Of a stretch of DNA of 59,457 nt, positions 10,201 to 19,740 are shown piece after piece. Source of the DNA: Gammaproteobacteria bacterium (GTDB lineage Bacteria > Pseudomonadota > Gammaproteobacteria > Arenicellales > Poriferihabitantaceae); the NCBI GenBank assembly GCA_022822625.1, contig JAJEAV010000078.1, positions 1 to 59,457 of the forward strand, in the 5' to 3' direction. The notes beneath the pieces were generated by a model. It searched no databases. It saw only the letters and a list, made by a program, of their open reading frames with translations, and was not told the origin of the DNA. How positions within the stretch are numbered: position 1 is the stretch's first letter; each line of letters opens with the position of its first letter. A program made the translations under genes and the position numbers.

Positions 10201-10454
10201 CAGGAAGAGTTGCTGGATTGGACGAGATTATCGGAACACATCTCATCAGGGGTCCCGCAATTTATGGATACGCCCTTGTGCGGAGACCGGGTCATTGCGT
10301 CAAATAAACACTGTTTGGCATCAGCCAGGCAAAGTCCGCAACTGGTGCCCACACCGAGACTCCTTCGTAAACAGGACATGGATGAAACATGACCACGCTC
10401 TACCGCGTCTTCAATTTCATGATGGCTGACTGAATTGCAAATGCAGATGTACAC
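10200..10454 (-). CDS. bfd: Bacterioferritin-associated ferredoxin Bfd
   Basis: This is an 84-residue [2Fe-2S] protein that docks on bacterioferritin and passes electrons to free stored iron. The family cysteines are visible: CIC at the N-terminus (MYICICNSV) and CGLC later (GVGTSCGLCLADAKQ). The start is GTG with AAGG upstream. The C-terminal 25 residues are longer than in E. coli Bfd and carry no known motif. The gene leads a two-gene operon with fur, while its partner bfr lies 0.9 kb upstream beyond integrase and toxin-antitoxin remnants. Confidence 0.88.
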   Translation of the reverse strand: MYICICNSVSHHEIEDAVERGHVSSMSCLRRSLGVGTSCGLCLADAKQCLFDAMTRSPHKGVSINCGTPDEMCSDNLVQSSNSS

Positions 10455-10484
10455 TCTGGACGTTACCTTGAAACCATGAGAAAA

Positions 10485-10503
10485 GTATAATGAGAATTAT
10501 TCC
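10485..10503 (-). promoter_or_regulatory. Candidate Fur box upstream of bfd-fur
   Basis: The plus-strand string ATAATGAGAATTATT (10487-10501) matches most positions of the Fur consensus GATAATGATAATCATTATC. It lies 31-49 bp upstream of the bfd GTG and overlaps a plausible minus-strand -10 (TATACT, 10482-10487). Iron-loaded Fur bound here would block the promoter of the bfd-fur operon. Confidence 0.6.
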
Positions 10504-10629
10504 ACTTGTAAAGAGGCAACGTTGTCCAATGACAAATGAGCCTGAACGAAAAGCGGGATTCCACCGTGAAGTGAGCCTGTAGGGGTCGGATTTTTCCATT
10601 TCGGTTCCGGAACATGGGATCATCAGGAG

Positions 10630-10940
10630 ATGATTATCATGCTGAAAACGAAACGAGTAACCACGCTCGAACAGGTCAGGCAGGTGGTTCAGGGCATTGT
10701 GCCGATCGAGTGTCGATCGATGGACCGTGCATCTGCCTATGCATTCATGCTCGACACGCTGGTGCGATTCCACTACCGCAACTGCAGTCGGCCGGACAAG
10801 GGGCTGCTGAGGTCATACATGACCAGGCTACCGGTTTTTCCAGGGCCCAGCTGACCCGCCTGATTGCCCAGTACATGGACCATGGCAGACGTCGAATTGA
10901 GGCATTCTCTGGCTTTGCCCACACTGCATCCCGTAACTAG
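10630..10940 (+). pseudogene. Truncated, frameshifted integrase/transposase N-terminus
   Basis: Two frames read in tandem match the N-terminal helical region of a widespread DDE integrase family. The first has TLEQVRQVVQGIVPIECRSM through RPDKGLLRSYM; after a one-base shift near 10815 the second has ATGFSRAQLTRLIAQYMDHG. The catalytic domain is absent and the frame ends at about 10940. An AGGAG precedes the ATG at 10630. It is a dead mobile-element fragment lying between bfr and bfd. Confidence 0.65.
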
Positions 10941-10959
10941 ACCCGCTTGATACAGCCCC

Positions 10960-11119
10960 CCTGCTGATCCGGCACGTCCTGGGAACCGTCTGGCAAGCAT
11001 GCAAGGGAAGAAGAAAAAACCCGGGGAGCATTCGAATCAATAACCAATGGCAAATCTATTTCAGGTAGGGCAAGGATGGTGCTGGCCCGACTGATGTTGA
11101 AATAGTAGATTGCCATTAA
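10960..11119 (+). pseudogene. HigB-type (RelE fold) toxin remnant
   Basis: Three short pieces in different frames line up with the end of HigB toxins: PGNRLASMQG, then SIRINNQWQIYF, then DVEIVDCH followed by a stop at 11117-11119. At least two frameshifts separate them and the N-terminal half is missing, so no toxin can be made. A HigA-like remnant follows 13 bp later in the usual higB-higA order. Confidence 0.65.
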
Positions 11120-11132
11120 ACCGGAAAGAAAC

Positions 11133-11300
11133 ATGCGCGAACCCTTTCATCCTGAAAAAACCTTTCGCGAGGATATTGAAATCCTGGGATAAGTGCCATG
11201 CAACTCACTCGACACACCGAGAGGCTGGTGAACCACATTACCCAGATACTCAACGGCAATGAGCATCACGGGAAATACAGCCTATGTCGCCTAATTCGAA
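11133..11300 (+). pseudogene. HigA-type antitoxin remnant
   Basis: The ATG at 11133 gives MREPFHPEKTFREDIEILG and a premature stop. In another frame the sequence continues as QLTRHTERLVNHITQILNG, the helix-turn-helix of HigA (typically ...RITQILNGKR...). A frameshift splits the two parts and the C-terminus is lost. With the preceding HigB remnant it marks a dead toxin-antitoxin module. Confidence 0.6.
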
Positions 11301-11353
11301 AGCATCTTCCGTGAAATCAAACCAGCCTGGAATTAGATACCAGGCATCAAGAC

Positions 11354-11836
11354 TCAACCTTCTTCAGCTACAGACATCTGAGACTGCTCATAGTTTGCAA
11401 GACCGACTCGGTCAATCAGTTCCAGCTGTGTTTCGAGCCAGTCTATGTGTTCTTCCTCGGCTTCCAGAATGGACTCAAACAACTCTCGGGACACGTAATC
11501 TCCGACACTTTCAGAATCCCGGATCGCATCCTTCAGATCAGGGTGAGCCTTCATCTCCATCTTCAAGTCACACTCCAGTATCTCCCTAGTGTCTTGACCT
11601 ATCATGAGCTTGCCCAAATCCTGCAAATTTGGCAGTCCTTCCAGAAAAAGTATCCGCTCAATCAGTTGGTCGGCATGCTTCATCTCGTCGATGGATTCAT
11701 GATACTCATGCTCGCCCAAAGCAACCAGCCCCCAGTCTTTCAGCATTCTGGCGTGCAGAAAATACTGATTGATGGCGGTCAGTTCATTCTTCAGTATCTT
11801 GTTCAAGTGCTTGATGACTGCTGCATTTCCTTTCAT
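11354..11836 (-). CDS. bfr: Bacterioferritin
   Basis: This 160-residue iron-storage protein forms a 24-subunit haem-containing shell with ferroxidase activity. The ferroxidase residues are in the E. coli positions: E18, E51, H54, E94, E127 and H130. The haem ligand Met52 is present in [19 protein letters not shown], so this is a true haem-binding Bfr subunit. Length is normal, and the start is the ATG at 11834-11836. Its electron-transfer partner bfd lies downstream on the same strand but is separated by a decayed integrase and higBA, so the genes are probably transcribed separately now. Confidence 0.95.
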   Translation of the reverse strand: MKGNAAVIKHLNKILKNELTAINQYFLHARMLKDWGLVALGEHEYHESIDEMKHADQLIERILFLEGLPNLQDLGKLMIGQDTREILECDLKMEMKAHPDLKDAIRDSESVGDYVSRELFESILEAEEEHIDWLETQLELIDRVGLANYEQSQMSVAEEG

Positions 11837-11933
11837 GACAATATCTTTTTAAACGGTAAATGTAAGACTCCCAGCCTTTACTTATGGGACTTTATTTCGT
11901 GGATTCAAGAGTACCAATGCCAAATGGCTATTG

Positions 11934-11950
11934 CAATTGCATAGCAATTG
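11934..11950. promoter_or_regulatory. Perfect 7-3-7 palindrome upstream of bfr
   Basis: CAATTGC-ATA-GCAATTG is a perfect inverted repeat about 100 bp upstream of the bfr start. Its size and position fit a dimeric regulator operator. It does not match the Fur consensus, and I cannot assign a regulator. Confidence 0.3.
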
Positions 11951-12089
11951 GTCTGCTGGGCAAAATGTTCTTTTTTGTGCTGCCAAATACAGGCCGAAAG
12001 GATTGCAAGCCACTGACGATCAACAGCCATTTCTACTACAGGCAACCCAATACAAACCATGTCCAACACCCCTCACAGCTCCGTTCCCG

Positions 12090-12340
12090 GTCCGGCGGTA
12101 GGTCAGCGCGTCGCACTATCCGCTCTCGGATGAATTTCAACATGTTGCCTGTACTGGCGAACACCCTGCCTAGTTGTGAAATTATGGATGGCTCAAAAGT
12201 TGAACAGGTTGACAACACCTCGATGCACATTCTGGAAAATATCGAGGTGATTTTCCGGGATCCGATCGCTCTGCAAGACAGCGTTTTCCAATTCGAAAAT
12301 GAGCCTGAACGCATGAAGATGTGGTCGAGAGTTGTGTAAT
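12090..12340 (+). pseudogene. Possible 5' remnant of a second MttB-like gene
   Basis: One frame gives SHYPLSDEFQHV and another gives TSMHILENIEVIFRDPIALQ. Together they resemble the N-terminal region of MttB-family proteins, where a proline-leucine-serine-aspartate motif precedes the helix ending in LEEIGI.F.DPEAL. Stops separate the pieces and nothing recognisable follows, so this is a tentative call. I see no intact gene in the rest of 11837-12480. Confidence 0.25.
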
Positions 12341-12499
12341 CTTGTTTGGGGATGATTATATTGATACGCATCCAGTCACTACCGGAAACTGCAATGGCAA
12401 CTCGCCGTTGATGTGGGATGAGGTCATGCTGGGCGCAATGAATACGTTTTGCAAACGCAACCAACCCATACTCTGTTCACCATTTGTACTCGTGCCAAT

Positions 12500-12838
12500 A
12501 TGTCAGTTTCGGTTACGGCTTCAGTCGCGCAACTGAATGCTGAAGTGCTCTTCGCCCTTGCGTTGAAAACAACCCGATCCAGAATTGCGAATACGCTGGG
12601 CCTTGACAGAAATGCACTCTCCCGCACCTCGCATATCCGGCGATCGAATCCCAAACCCATTGATGGAGATATTGAACCGCGTCGAAACAGCAACCGGGTC
12701 GCCGCTACCGCCTATGCATGGTTTCGCTCTGAACCGCTTCCTTTCGGGAGAGCAACGTCAGATCAATTGCTACGAGAAGGCAGAACCGATAAGGTGTACA
12801 TTCATCCTGCATGGATCAGGTCAGGTGGTTACACCTGA
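12500..12838 (+). pseudogene. Xre/MbcA/ParS-type antitoxin remnant
   Basis: Three pieces reconstruct the toxin-binding domain of this antitoxin family. They are RIANTLGLDRNALSRTS, then in another frame NPLMEILNRVETATGSPL, then back in the first frame AYAWFRSEPLPFGR and SDQLLREGRTDKVYI, ending in SGGYT and a stop. Two frameshifts make the product non-functional. The RES-domain toxin that normally follows is absent: the ggt gene begins 78 bp further on. Confidence 0.6.
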
Positions 12839-12915
12839 TCCAGATGATCAATGATGCATGGCATGCTTCCGGGCACAATACACCGAATGCACAACCCGCA
12901 ATGGTTGTGGGGGAA

Positions 12916-14514
12916 TCAATATGCACTCACCATTCCATCCTTTCTGGGGTCGCTGCCTCCAACATATCCGGACTCAGTCTTCAAGATCATCTGTGCACCG
13001 CCCATCTCAAATATCTGCTCAAACTCAAAATCATGAACAATATGACCTCGGGACCGCAACCCCTCCCTGACCTTGTCTCCATATCCCGCCTCCAGCAAAA
13101 TCGAGTTGTCCCTACACACCTGCCAACGTGGAGCATCAATCGCCGCCTGCGGACTGAGTCCCTGATCAAGCACCCGAATCAACATCTGGGCATGGCCCTG
13201 AGCCTGCATATGTGCACCCATTACGCCAAAACTCATCATGGGCTTACCAGCCCGAGACAAAAACGCAGGAATAATGGTGTGAAATGGACGCTTGCCGCCA
13301 GCCAGACAATTCGGATGGCCCTCTTGCAAATTGAATGCAGCGCCCCGGTTCTGAAGACTGATACCAGTACCGGGTATCACTATGCCTGACCCAAACCCTG
13401 CATAATTGCTCTGAATAAAGGAAACCATCATTCCTGACGCATCAGCCGTAGTCAGATAGACGGTCCCGCTACCGGGCGGAATGCCAGGATTCGGTTCTGC
13501 CGAACGACTCATGTCAACCAGTCTGGCCCGACTTGCCAGATACTTCGAATCCAGCAAACGTTGAACATCCATATCAGAGCATGCAGGATCGCTGACATAT
13601 CGAAATGTATCAGCAAAAGCGAGTTTCATGCACTCGATCTGGCAGTGCAGTGCATCAACCGAATCCGGGGCATACTCGTCAATCTGCGTATATTCCAAAA
13701 TGCCGAGCATGATCAGGGCACCAAGACCTTGTCCATTGGGAGGGATTTCATGCAGGGTGTATCCATGATAATCATGGCTGATTGGCTCTACCCACTCGCA
13801 CTCGTGCTCCTCGAGATCAGCCATCGTCATTCTGCCACCATCACGCTGACTGGCCCGCACCATGCACTCGGCCAATTCGCCCCGATAAAAACTCTCGCCA
13901 TGACTACTTGCGATTTTCTGAAGCGTTCGGGCCTGATCGGAAAAACGAAATAGCTCGCCTGTTCCCGGAGCCAAGCCATTCGGCAAAAAAGCCCCGAAAC
14001 CCTCATACCCACCGAATATCGATTTCGCCTCATCCCAGAGACGGGCCGTGATCGGAGTCACCTGAAATCCTTCATCCGCATATTGAACCGCATCCTCGAA
14101 TAAACGCTCAAAGGGTAGTTTCCCAAATCGATCAGAGAGTGCAACCCAGGCACTGACCGCCCCGGGCACCGTTACCGTATCCCACCCTCGTTCCGGCATG
14201 CTGGACTGACCTTGAAAATCATTGATCTGCATGGCCTTGAAACTTCGTCCCGAAGCATTGAGTCCATGCAGTGACTCGCCATCCCAGAGTATGCAGAATG
14301 CATCACTGCCAATGCCATTCATGGTTGGCTCGACAACGGTCAATGTTATCGCTGAAGCAAGCGCCGCATCAACGGCATTGCCGCCACTTTGAAGGGCCCG
14401 AATCCCTGCCTGGACCGCAAGTGGCTGTGATGTTGCAACCATGTTCCGGCCCATTACAGAAGCTCGCCTTGAGGGAAACGGAAACTGTTGTCTGATTGAA
14501 GATAATTGACTCAT
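12916..14514 (-). CDS. ggt: Gamma-glutamyltransferase family protein
   Basis: This 532-residue Ntn-hydrolase splits gamma-glutamyl bonds of glutathione-like compounds. The precursor should cleave itself before Thr351 in GSGTVYLTTADASGMMVS, giving a large subunit of about 350 residues and a small one of about 180. Large-subunit traits include GGNAVDAALASAITLTVVEP and PPNGQGLGALIMLGIL; the small subunit shows GGKRPFHTIIPAF. No signal peptide is visible, so unlike the E. coli enzyme it is probably cytoplasmic. Its ATG overlaps the stop of the EamA transporter gene by 4 bp, so the transporter is first in the operon. An import-and-hydrolysis or export role for a gamma-glutamyl compound is inference. 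Confidence 0.9.
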   Translation of the reverse strand: MSQLSSIRQQFPFPSRRASVMGRNMVATSQPLAVQAGIRALQSGGNAVDAALASAITLTVVEPTMNGIGSDAFCILWDGESLHGLNASGRSFKAMQINDFQGQSSMPERGWDTVTVPGAVSAWVALSDRFGKLPFERLFEDAVQYADEGFQVTPITARLWDEAKSIFGGYEGFGAFLPNGLAPGTGELFRFSDQARTLQKIASSHGESFYRGELAECMVRASQRDGGRMTMADLEEHECEWVEPISHDYHGYTLHEIPPNGQGLGALIMLGILEYTQIDEYAPDSVDALHCQIECMKLAFADTFRYVSDPACSDMDVQRLLDSKYLASRARLVDMSRSAEPNPGIPPGSGTVYLTTADASGMMVSFIQSNYAGFGSGIVIPGTGISLQNRGAAFNLQEGHPNCLAGGKRPFHTIIPAFLSRAGKPMMSFGVMGAHMQAQGHAQMLIRVLDQGLSPQAAIDAPRWQVCRDNSILLEAGYGDKVREGLRSRGHIVHDFEFEQIFEMGGAQMILKTESGYVGGSDPRKDGMVSAY

Positions 14515-15392
14515 GACGAATCCGACTCAAGGTAATTCCGACTCCGGATTGAGATGATGCAGTACCCGAATACCGACAGGAAAACCAGAGCACTGCCATA
14601 GATTGTGAATTGACTCGGGACTTCATTCACCCCGACCCAGACCCATAACGGTGCCAGTAGCGACTCACTCAAGGCGAACAGGGCAACTTCAGCTGCCGGT
14701 ATATGGCGAGCAGATAACGTCAGAAACAGGAAACCCAGCCCAAACTGAAAAACCCCCAAGGCCACACAAATAATCAGATCATGCAAATTTATCTCGAATT
14801 GCTGAACCATCATCGCGGCAATCGCCAAAACGACAAATCCCGAAAGCCCGGTTGTTGGAACTTGATCGATATGTCGATTCGACCGAAGAATGAGGAGATA
14901 AAATGCGAATGAGGCTACCATGATCATAGCGAGCAAAATACCCGTCATTCCACCCCCTGTCATACCATCCGCAACCATGAGTCCAATCCCGATTGCCGCC
15001 AACAGCATGAATGCCAGGCCGGATTTTCGAACTCTCTCACCAATGAATATCCAGACCACCAGTGCTGTAACCAGTGGGCTCGAGCCAATGATAAAAACCA
15101 CATTGGCAACGGTTGTATTCAGTATTGCAAAGATATAACACACTGAGGCTAGACCCAATAGCACAGCAGCCAATACACCTTTTCGACCAACCACGTAAAC
15201 GGCATGGAACATTTCACGTCGATAGCGATACCAGATATAGAGACTGATTGTCAATAAAAATGCCATGGAACGGTAAAACAGGACTTCCCAGCCATCGGCC
15301 TGCTCAAGATTGCGTATCAGTACTCCCGAAGTACTGAGACAAGTCCCACCAAGCAGGGCATACAGGACTCCTTTCGTGTATTGGGATATCAT
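14511..15392 (-). CDS. EamA/DMT-family transporter
   Basis: This 293-residue inner-membrane protein has about ten hydrophobic segments in the two-repeat EamA layout (for example GVLYALLGGTCLSTSGVLI and LAAVLLGLASVCYIFAILN). Family members export amino acids or other metabolites. The ATG is at 15390-15392, and the stop overlaps the ggt start in an ATGA, so the two are translationally coupled. The cargo may be a gamma-glutamyl compound or its parent amino acid, which is inference from the neighbour only. Confidence 0.85.
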   Translation of the reverse strand: MISQYTKGVLYALLGGTCLSTSGVLIRNLEQADGWEVLFYRSMAFLLTISLYIWYRYRREMFHAVYVVGRKGVLAAVLLGLASVCYIFAILNTTVANVVFIIGSSPLVTALVVWIFIGERVRKSGLAFMLLAAIGIGLMVADGMTGGGMTGILLAMIMVASFAFYLLILRSNRHIDQVPTTGLSGFVVLAIAAMMVQQFEINLHDLIICVALGVFQFGLGFLFLTLSARHIPAAEVALFALSESLLAPLWVWVGVNEVPSQFTIYGSALVFLSVFGYCIISIRSRNYLESDSS

Positions 15393-16028
15393 GCGTAATT
15401 CATCAAAAGCCAGAAAACAAGTGAACAGGAAAACACACTATCGCTGTTTCGTTTGAACCAACTGCGGAACCAATCATTATTATCGGAACAATGCCCTGTT
15501 CGACTATGCAATCTTGAAAGCCAGAATCAATTTGCTGCATCTTATCCTGACCCGTGTTACGTCGCGAGACCAATCTGAAGGTTTTGCGTTAGCCAAAAAG
15601 TGTTTGACATATCGGTTATTCCTGAATCATGAACATTTTTCCCACCCCGGAATGATACTTGGGCAGGCCGTCTTTTCCGGTGTTTTTGAGAGTTTTTTGA
15701 TTTTCCACCCCAATCCGCAAAGGCCAGGGGAAGCGTGGGTCCCTAAGATTGACCTTTTTCTCTTATTCGATAATGCATGCATTAAAGCACTGGATTCCAT
15801 ACCTGGTTTCATTCACTGCAATGCTGGCGAAGGTGGATTTTGCAATCAAGCCCGGTCACCGTCAGCAAGCCCAACATCACAGAAACTCTCTCCAGCGCAA
15901 AAACCTCAATCCGGAGATTTTACGACCCAGGCTGACATTGGATATAATGCTCCAACCCGGATGCCTGCCACTCCCAATATCGAACCTCAGACAGGCATTC
16001 ACAAAATCATCCAACGACGGTACTTGAA
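15393..16028. other. 0.6 kb divergent spacer without a recognisable gene
   Basis: Only antisense or composition-driven frames occur here. It lies between the leftward EamA-ggt operon and the rightward esterase gene and should contain both promoters. I see no convincing RNA or repeat. Confidence 0.4.
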
Positions 16029-16718
16029 ATGGACTCGACAAATCATGGTGTGGAATGCATTGAAACCCAAACCGGACCCAATCCACGACATGCAGTTATA
16101 TGGTTGCACGGACTGGGAGCCGATGGCAACGATTTTGTTCCTATCGTCCCAGAATTCAACCTGGGCCATGAACACCCCATCCGCTTTGTTTTTCCACACG
16201 CTCCTCATCGGCCAATTACCGTGAACGGGGGGATGGTCATGCGTGGCTGGTACGATATTGTCGGTCTACCAATTCTTGGCGAAAGTGGATTTGAAGAAGA
16301 TCGTATCGGCATGACGGATTCTCAGCGCGTCGTCTCCGGACTAATTGCCAGGCAAAACGATCAAGGCATACCGGCCGACAGCATCATTCTTGCCGGATTT
16401 TCACAAGGCGGCGCTATCGCACTGTATGCTGGCTTGCGAATGAAAGAACGTTTGGCCGGCATCATTGCCCTATCTACCTATATGCCTTTCGGATCACAAT
16501 TGGAACAGGAAAGGAATCCCGCGAATGCCAACACACCTATCTTCTATGCACATGGTGTCATGGATCCACTCATCAATATTTCGGCCGCTATGCTAAGCCG
16601 CAATATCCTGCAGGATCTGGGGTATTCGGTTGAATGGAAAACCTATCCAGTTCCCCATTCCGTGCACCCTGAAGAAATCCACAGTATCGGTGAATTCCTC
16701 AAAAAGTCCTTGTTCTAG
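16029..16718 (+). CDS. Carboxylesterase (phospholipase/carboxylesterase family)
   Basis: This 229-residue alpha/beta-hydrolase resembles EstB/YpfH-type carboxylesterases. It shows the oxyanion region AVIWLHGLGADGNDF, the nucleophile elbow GFSQGGAIAL, and late Asp and His in HGVMDPLIN and PVPHSVHPEE. The protein is cytoplasmic, with no signal peptide. It converges with the MATE gene: the two stop codons overlap by 4 bp. Substrate unknown. Confidence 0.9.
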   Translation: MDSTNHGVECIETQTGPNPRHAVIWLHGLGADGNDFVPIVPEFNLGHEHPIRFVFPHAPHRPITVNGGMVMRGWYDIVGLPILGESGFEEDRIGMTDSQRVVSGLIARQNDQGIPADSIILAGFSQGGAIALYAGLRMKERLAGIIALSTYMPFGSQLEQERNPANANTPIFYAHGVMDPLINISAAMLSRNILQDLGYSVEWKTYPVPHSVHPEEIHSIGEFLKKSLF

Positions 16719-18049
16719 CCTGTCTGGACATGTATGGACCGAACTATGGCTGGGTAGTAGCAAAGTAATGTAATGGCTCTTAACGTCATGAAACAGATCA
16801 GGGCCAGAAACAATCCATGATTACCCATCCATGACTGAAAAAAATACGCCAACAGCAAATATCCAGCCGTTGAGAGAAGCATCGCATTGCGCATCTGTCG
16901 GGTATGGCCAACTCCAATAAACAGGCCATCAAGCTGAAAACTCAAGAACGAAAACAAGGGCAGGACAATCATCCAAGGCAAATACTGTTTGGACAACTCG
17001 GCGATTGTGAAAAGATTGGTAAACCAGCCGATAATGGTACCGCCAGCAACGAGAAAAAGCAGGCTGAAGAAACAGGCAGTCAACAATGCCCACAATGTTG
17101 TCAATCGCACCACTCGGAGAAATCGCTTGCGTTGTCGAGCACCATACGCACCTCCGCCTAACGCCTCTGTTGCATGTGCAAAGCCATCCACGCCGTATGC
17201 CATGAAGGTCTGAAGATGCATCAAAATGGTATTGGCCGCCAGAATCAACTCGCCATGTCGGGCACTTTGGTCCGTGAAGAAGGCAAAACAGAACATCAAG
17301 CACACAGTCCGGACAAAAATGTTGCCGTTGGTAACCGCCAGATGTTTCAGGGTGTGCGAATCAAAAAGCTCATGCATTCTTGTATTTCGTATCGCCTGCA
17401 TCAAATGCTGTCTGAGCAGGAAGAAGCCCAGAAGGGCTGCGCTGTATTCGGCAATCAAGGTCGCCCATGCAACACCCGGAACACCAAGATTCAGAACCGG
17501 TACAAACAAAAGGTCCAGCACCAGATTGGTCAGGTTCAAAACCAGTTGCAGCACCAGAGCCATGCGAGTGTTATGCAATCCCACAAAAACGCCAGTGAAT
17601 ACAAATACACACAGTGCGGCCGGGGCACTCCAGATTCGAATATTTGCATAGTCCGAAGCAAGCGATTCGACCCGCTCTGTGCTGTCAAGAATGTACAGGG
17701 CAAGATTAATCAACGGCTTGCCCAAAAAAACAATAAGGATTCCTGCCGTGAGGCTAATCGCAACAAATCGCAACAGGAAATCACAAATCTCCCGATCATT
17801 CCGGGACCCGTAAGCTCGGGCGATATATCCGGTCACACCCATCTTCAAAAAACCGAACCCCCAATACAGGAAACTGAAGATTAATGCACCAAGAGCAACT
17901 GCGCCGATGTGATAGGATCCCGAGAGGTGACCGACAACTGCGGTATCTACTGCACCAACGATTGGCACAGTCAGGTTAGAGAGAATCATCGGCCCCGCCA
18001 GAGCCCAGACTGTCCGATGCGAAATAGGTTGATCCGAATCACTCAACAT
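16715..18049 (-). CDS. MATE family efflux transporter (DinF-like)
   Basis: This 444-residue inner-membrane protein has about twelve hydrophobic segments. The N-terminal GPMILSNLTVPIVGAVDTAVVGHL is the classic DinF/NorM-type start, with the later GVDGFAHATEALGGGAYG typical of DinF. It should export cationic compounds by Na+ or H+ antiport. The start is the ATG at 18047-18049. It stands alone on its strand and overlaps the end of the esterase gene. Confidence 0.9.
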   Translation of the reverse strand: MLSDSDQPISHRTVWALAGPMILSNLTVPIVGAVDTAVVGHLSGSYHIGAVALGALIFSFLYWGFGFLKMGVTGYIARAYGSRNDREICDFLLRFVAISLTAGILIVFLGKPLINLALYILDSTERVESLASDYANIRIWSAPAALCVFVFTGVFVGLHNTRMALVLQLVLNLTNLVLDLLFVPVLNLGVPGVAWATLIAEYSAALLGFFLLRQHLMQAIRNTRMHELFDSHTLKHLAVTNGNIFVRTVCLMFCFAFFTDQSARHGELILAANTILMHLQTFMAYGVDGFAHATEALGGGAYGARQRKRFLRVVRLTTLWALLTACFFSLLFLVAGGTIIGWFTNLFTIAELSKQYLPWMIVLPLFSFLSFQLDGLFIGVGHTRQMRNAMLLSTAGYLLLAYFFQSWMGNHGLFLALICFMTLRAITLLCYYPAIVRSIHVQTG

Positions 18050-18212
18050 GAGTTATGGCGTTTCCGGGTTTATGATGAATTGATGACTTCGGCCCATCAG
18101 TCCAGATTTCCCGAATCACGGTTCGTAAAGCCATCAAGGAAACAATAAAGGCAGGACTTCCTAATCATGGCCAACTGATTTCGGACAGGCCCGTGACCAG
18201 ACATGCATGATT

Positions 18213-18605
18213 TCAACACCGGATAGATAGAATCAAGGACAAATTCTGAAACGGTACTCGCCCGCAAGCCTCCAACGCTACAGTTGCTGCTTTATCCCAC
18301 GGGAATCCATATACGCCACAGGACAATGCCGGCTGGGCTACCGATTGACAGCCTCTTTCCATGGCAAGGCCCAGACTTGACTGATATGCACTGGCAAGAA
18401 GCACTTCTGGGTCAGGGTCAACCCCATAGATCGGGCTGTTCGCACTATGGATAGCACCATCGACTCCGCCACCACCCAGCATTTCCTGGTTGGCAGCATT
18501 GACTATTGCATCAGCTCTGGCCTTGGTGATGTTTCCCTGGACAAGTTGAATATGGTTGGCGAATCTACTCACTGCTCCCATGTACGATGAATTAAGAGAT
18601 TCCAC
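18213..18605 (-). pseudogene. Macro-domain protein with internal deletion
   Basis: The 130-residue frame begins like an ADP-ribose-binding macro domain (LVQGNITKARADAIVNAAN, then EMLGGGGVDGAIHSA). It then jumps straight to EVLLASAYQSSLGLAMERG and the loop CGVYGFPWDKAATVALEA. Normal macro domains have about 40 more residues between these parts, including the TGEAKITPGY...HTVGP strand region, and a longer C-terminus. The frame is open, so the deletion is in-frame, but the fold core is lost. It is more likely a dying gene than a new short form. Confidence 0.6.
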
Positions 18606-19740
18606 AATAGTGCAAAAATTCTACCGTAACACCTAACAAGCCGGTAAAGAATTCTCAATAAATCTTTTACGTCGGAGAAAAACCACTCGGCGAAAATAAC
18701 CAGATCCGATCAAGAATATGACAAGGTCGCGGATGGATAGTCATATCAGAGTACATAAGGTTCATACAATAGAGATTGTACGTCCCTGACAATGGCACCA
18801 GAGGCCAAAACCTGATCAACGGTGTGTTCGGCGTACTGCAGTGGACAACCATGGACCAAGGCCGATATCTGTCAATGGATTTGGCTAGGCGATTCCGGAG
18901 TGCTCCATGAAAGACACTGGGGGTTGGGGCGCTTTCTCTTGGAGGCAGCAATTTTCCCACATCTTGCAGTATCACGAAATCTACTTCCAGTTCCTGTCTG
19001 TCTTGGAAACAGCAGGATTCGATTCGTCCATGGCACTGACCTGATGTACTACCATACCGGTTCCACGGACTCTTGCCACGGCGTTTGCCGGAACGTTCCG
19101 GAATACGGCGGTACGACGATGACCTGACCGGTTATTTCCAGAACATGCAGCCGTGGGTACAAGCACAAAAATACTTTGTCCAGAGATCCGGGTTCGGGTG
19201 GAAGGGTCGGCTACAGAAGCATAGAAGAAGAAACTAGCGGAGATCAAGTCCAGTCGAGAGAAAAGAGGGTGAGGATGAACCTTGAGCGATGCCGCCACGG
19301 AGACACGGGAAAGAGCAATAGACGCCTCCCTGTCCGGTTCTACCGCCAATACTCTCCATCAACCCGGACAAACCCCGTACACAACAAGCACGCATTTTCA
19401 TCACCATTCCCCCAAGAACAGAAACCTTAAAAGGCGTACATTGCATTACAGGCTTGGATTCGGGAAATCACCCATTTTTTGCAATCTGAAAATTTCTCCT
19501 ACCCCGGAATGTAGTTCGAAAAACCTGGAAACCATGCAGTAAGTTCATGTGTACACGTGTATACCCGATAACGCATCAAGGTAGATCCCCCGCACTCCGT
19601 CCCAAGGTCCTGCTCACCACAATTCCGACAAAAGCGAAATTGCAGTCAAACCCGGCCCGCAAACCAAGGATTACGGGAATTTACTCCAATGCAAAAACCC
19701 ATCAATAAATCGCAAAAAATAGATTGCTCATCGTTCGATT
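18606..19740. other. 1.1 kb spacer without a recognisable gene
   Basis: Frames up to about 120 codons exist on both strands but none shows a family motif, and most are antisense pairs. It may contain eroded genes. The MFS promoter must lie near its right end. Confidence 0.35.

Noticed and set aside
10628..10643. Second Fur-box-like string ATGATTATCATG
   Set aside because: It covers the start codon of a dead integrase fragment and matches only half of the Fur consensus.
15514..16224. 236-codon plus-strand frame upstream of the esterase
   Set aside because: It overlaps the esterase start in another frame and its sequence lacks any domain pattern.
17174..17884. 236-codon plus-strand frame
   Set aside because: It lies wholly antisense to the well-supported MATE gene and shows no family motif.
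19176..19430. Possible transposase remnant in the 18.6-19.7 kb spacer
   Set aside because: No frame matched a transposase pattern well enough to name; similarities to IS5-type proteins were weak and inconsistent.
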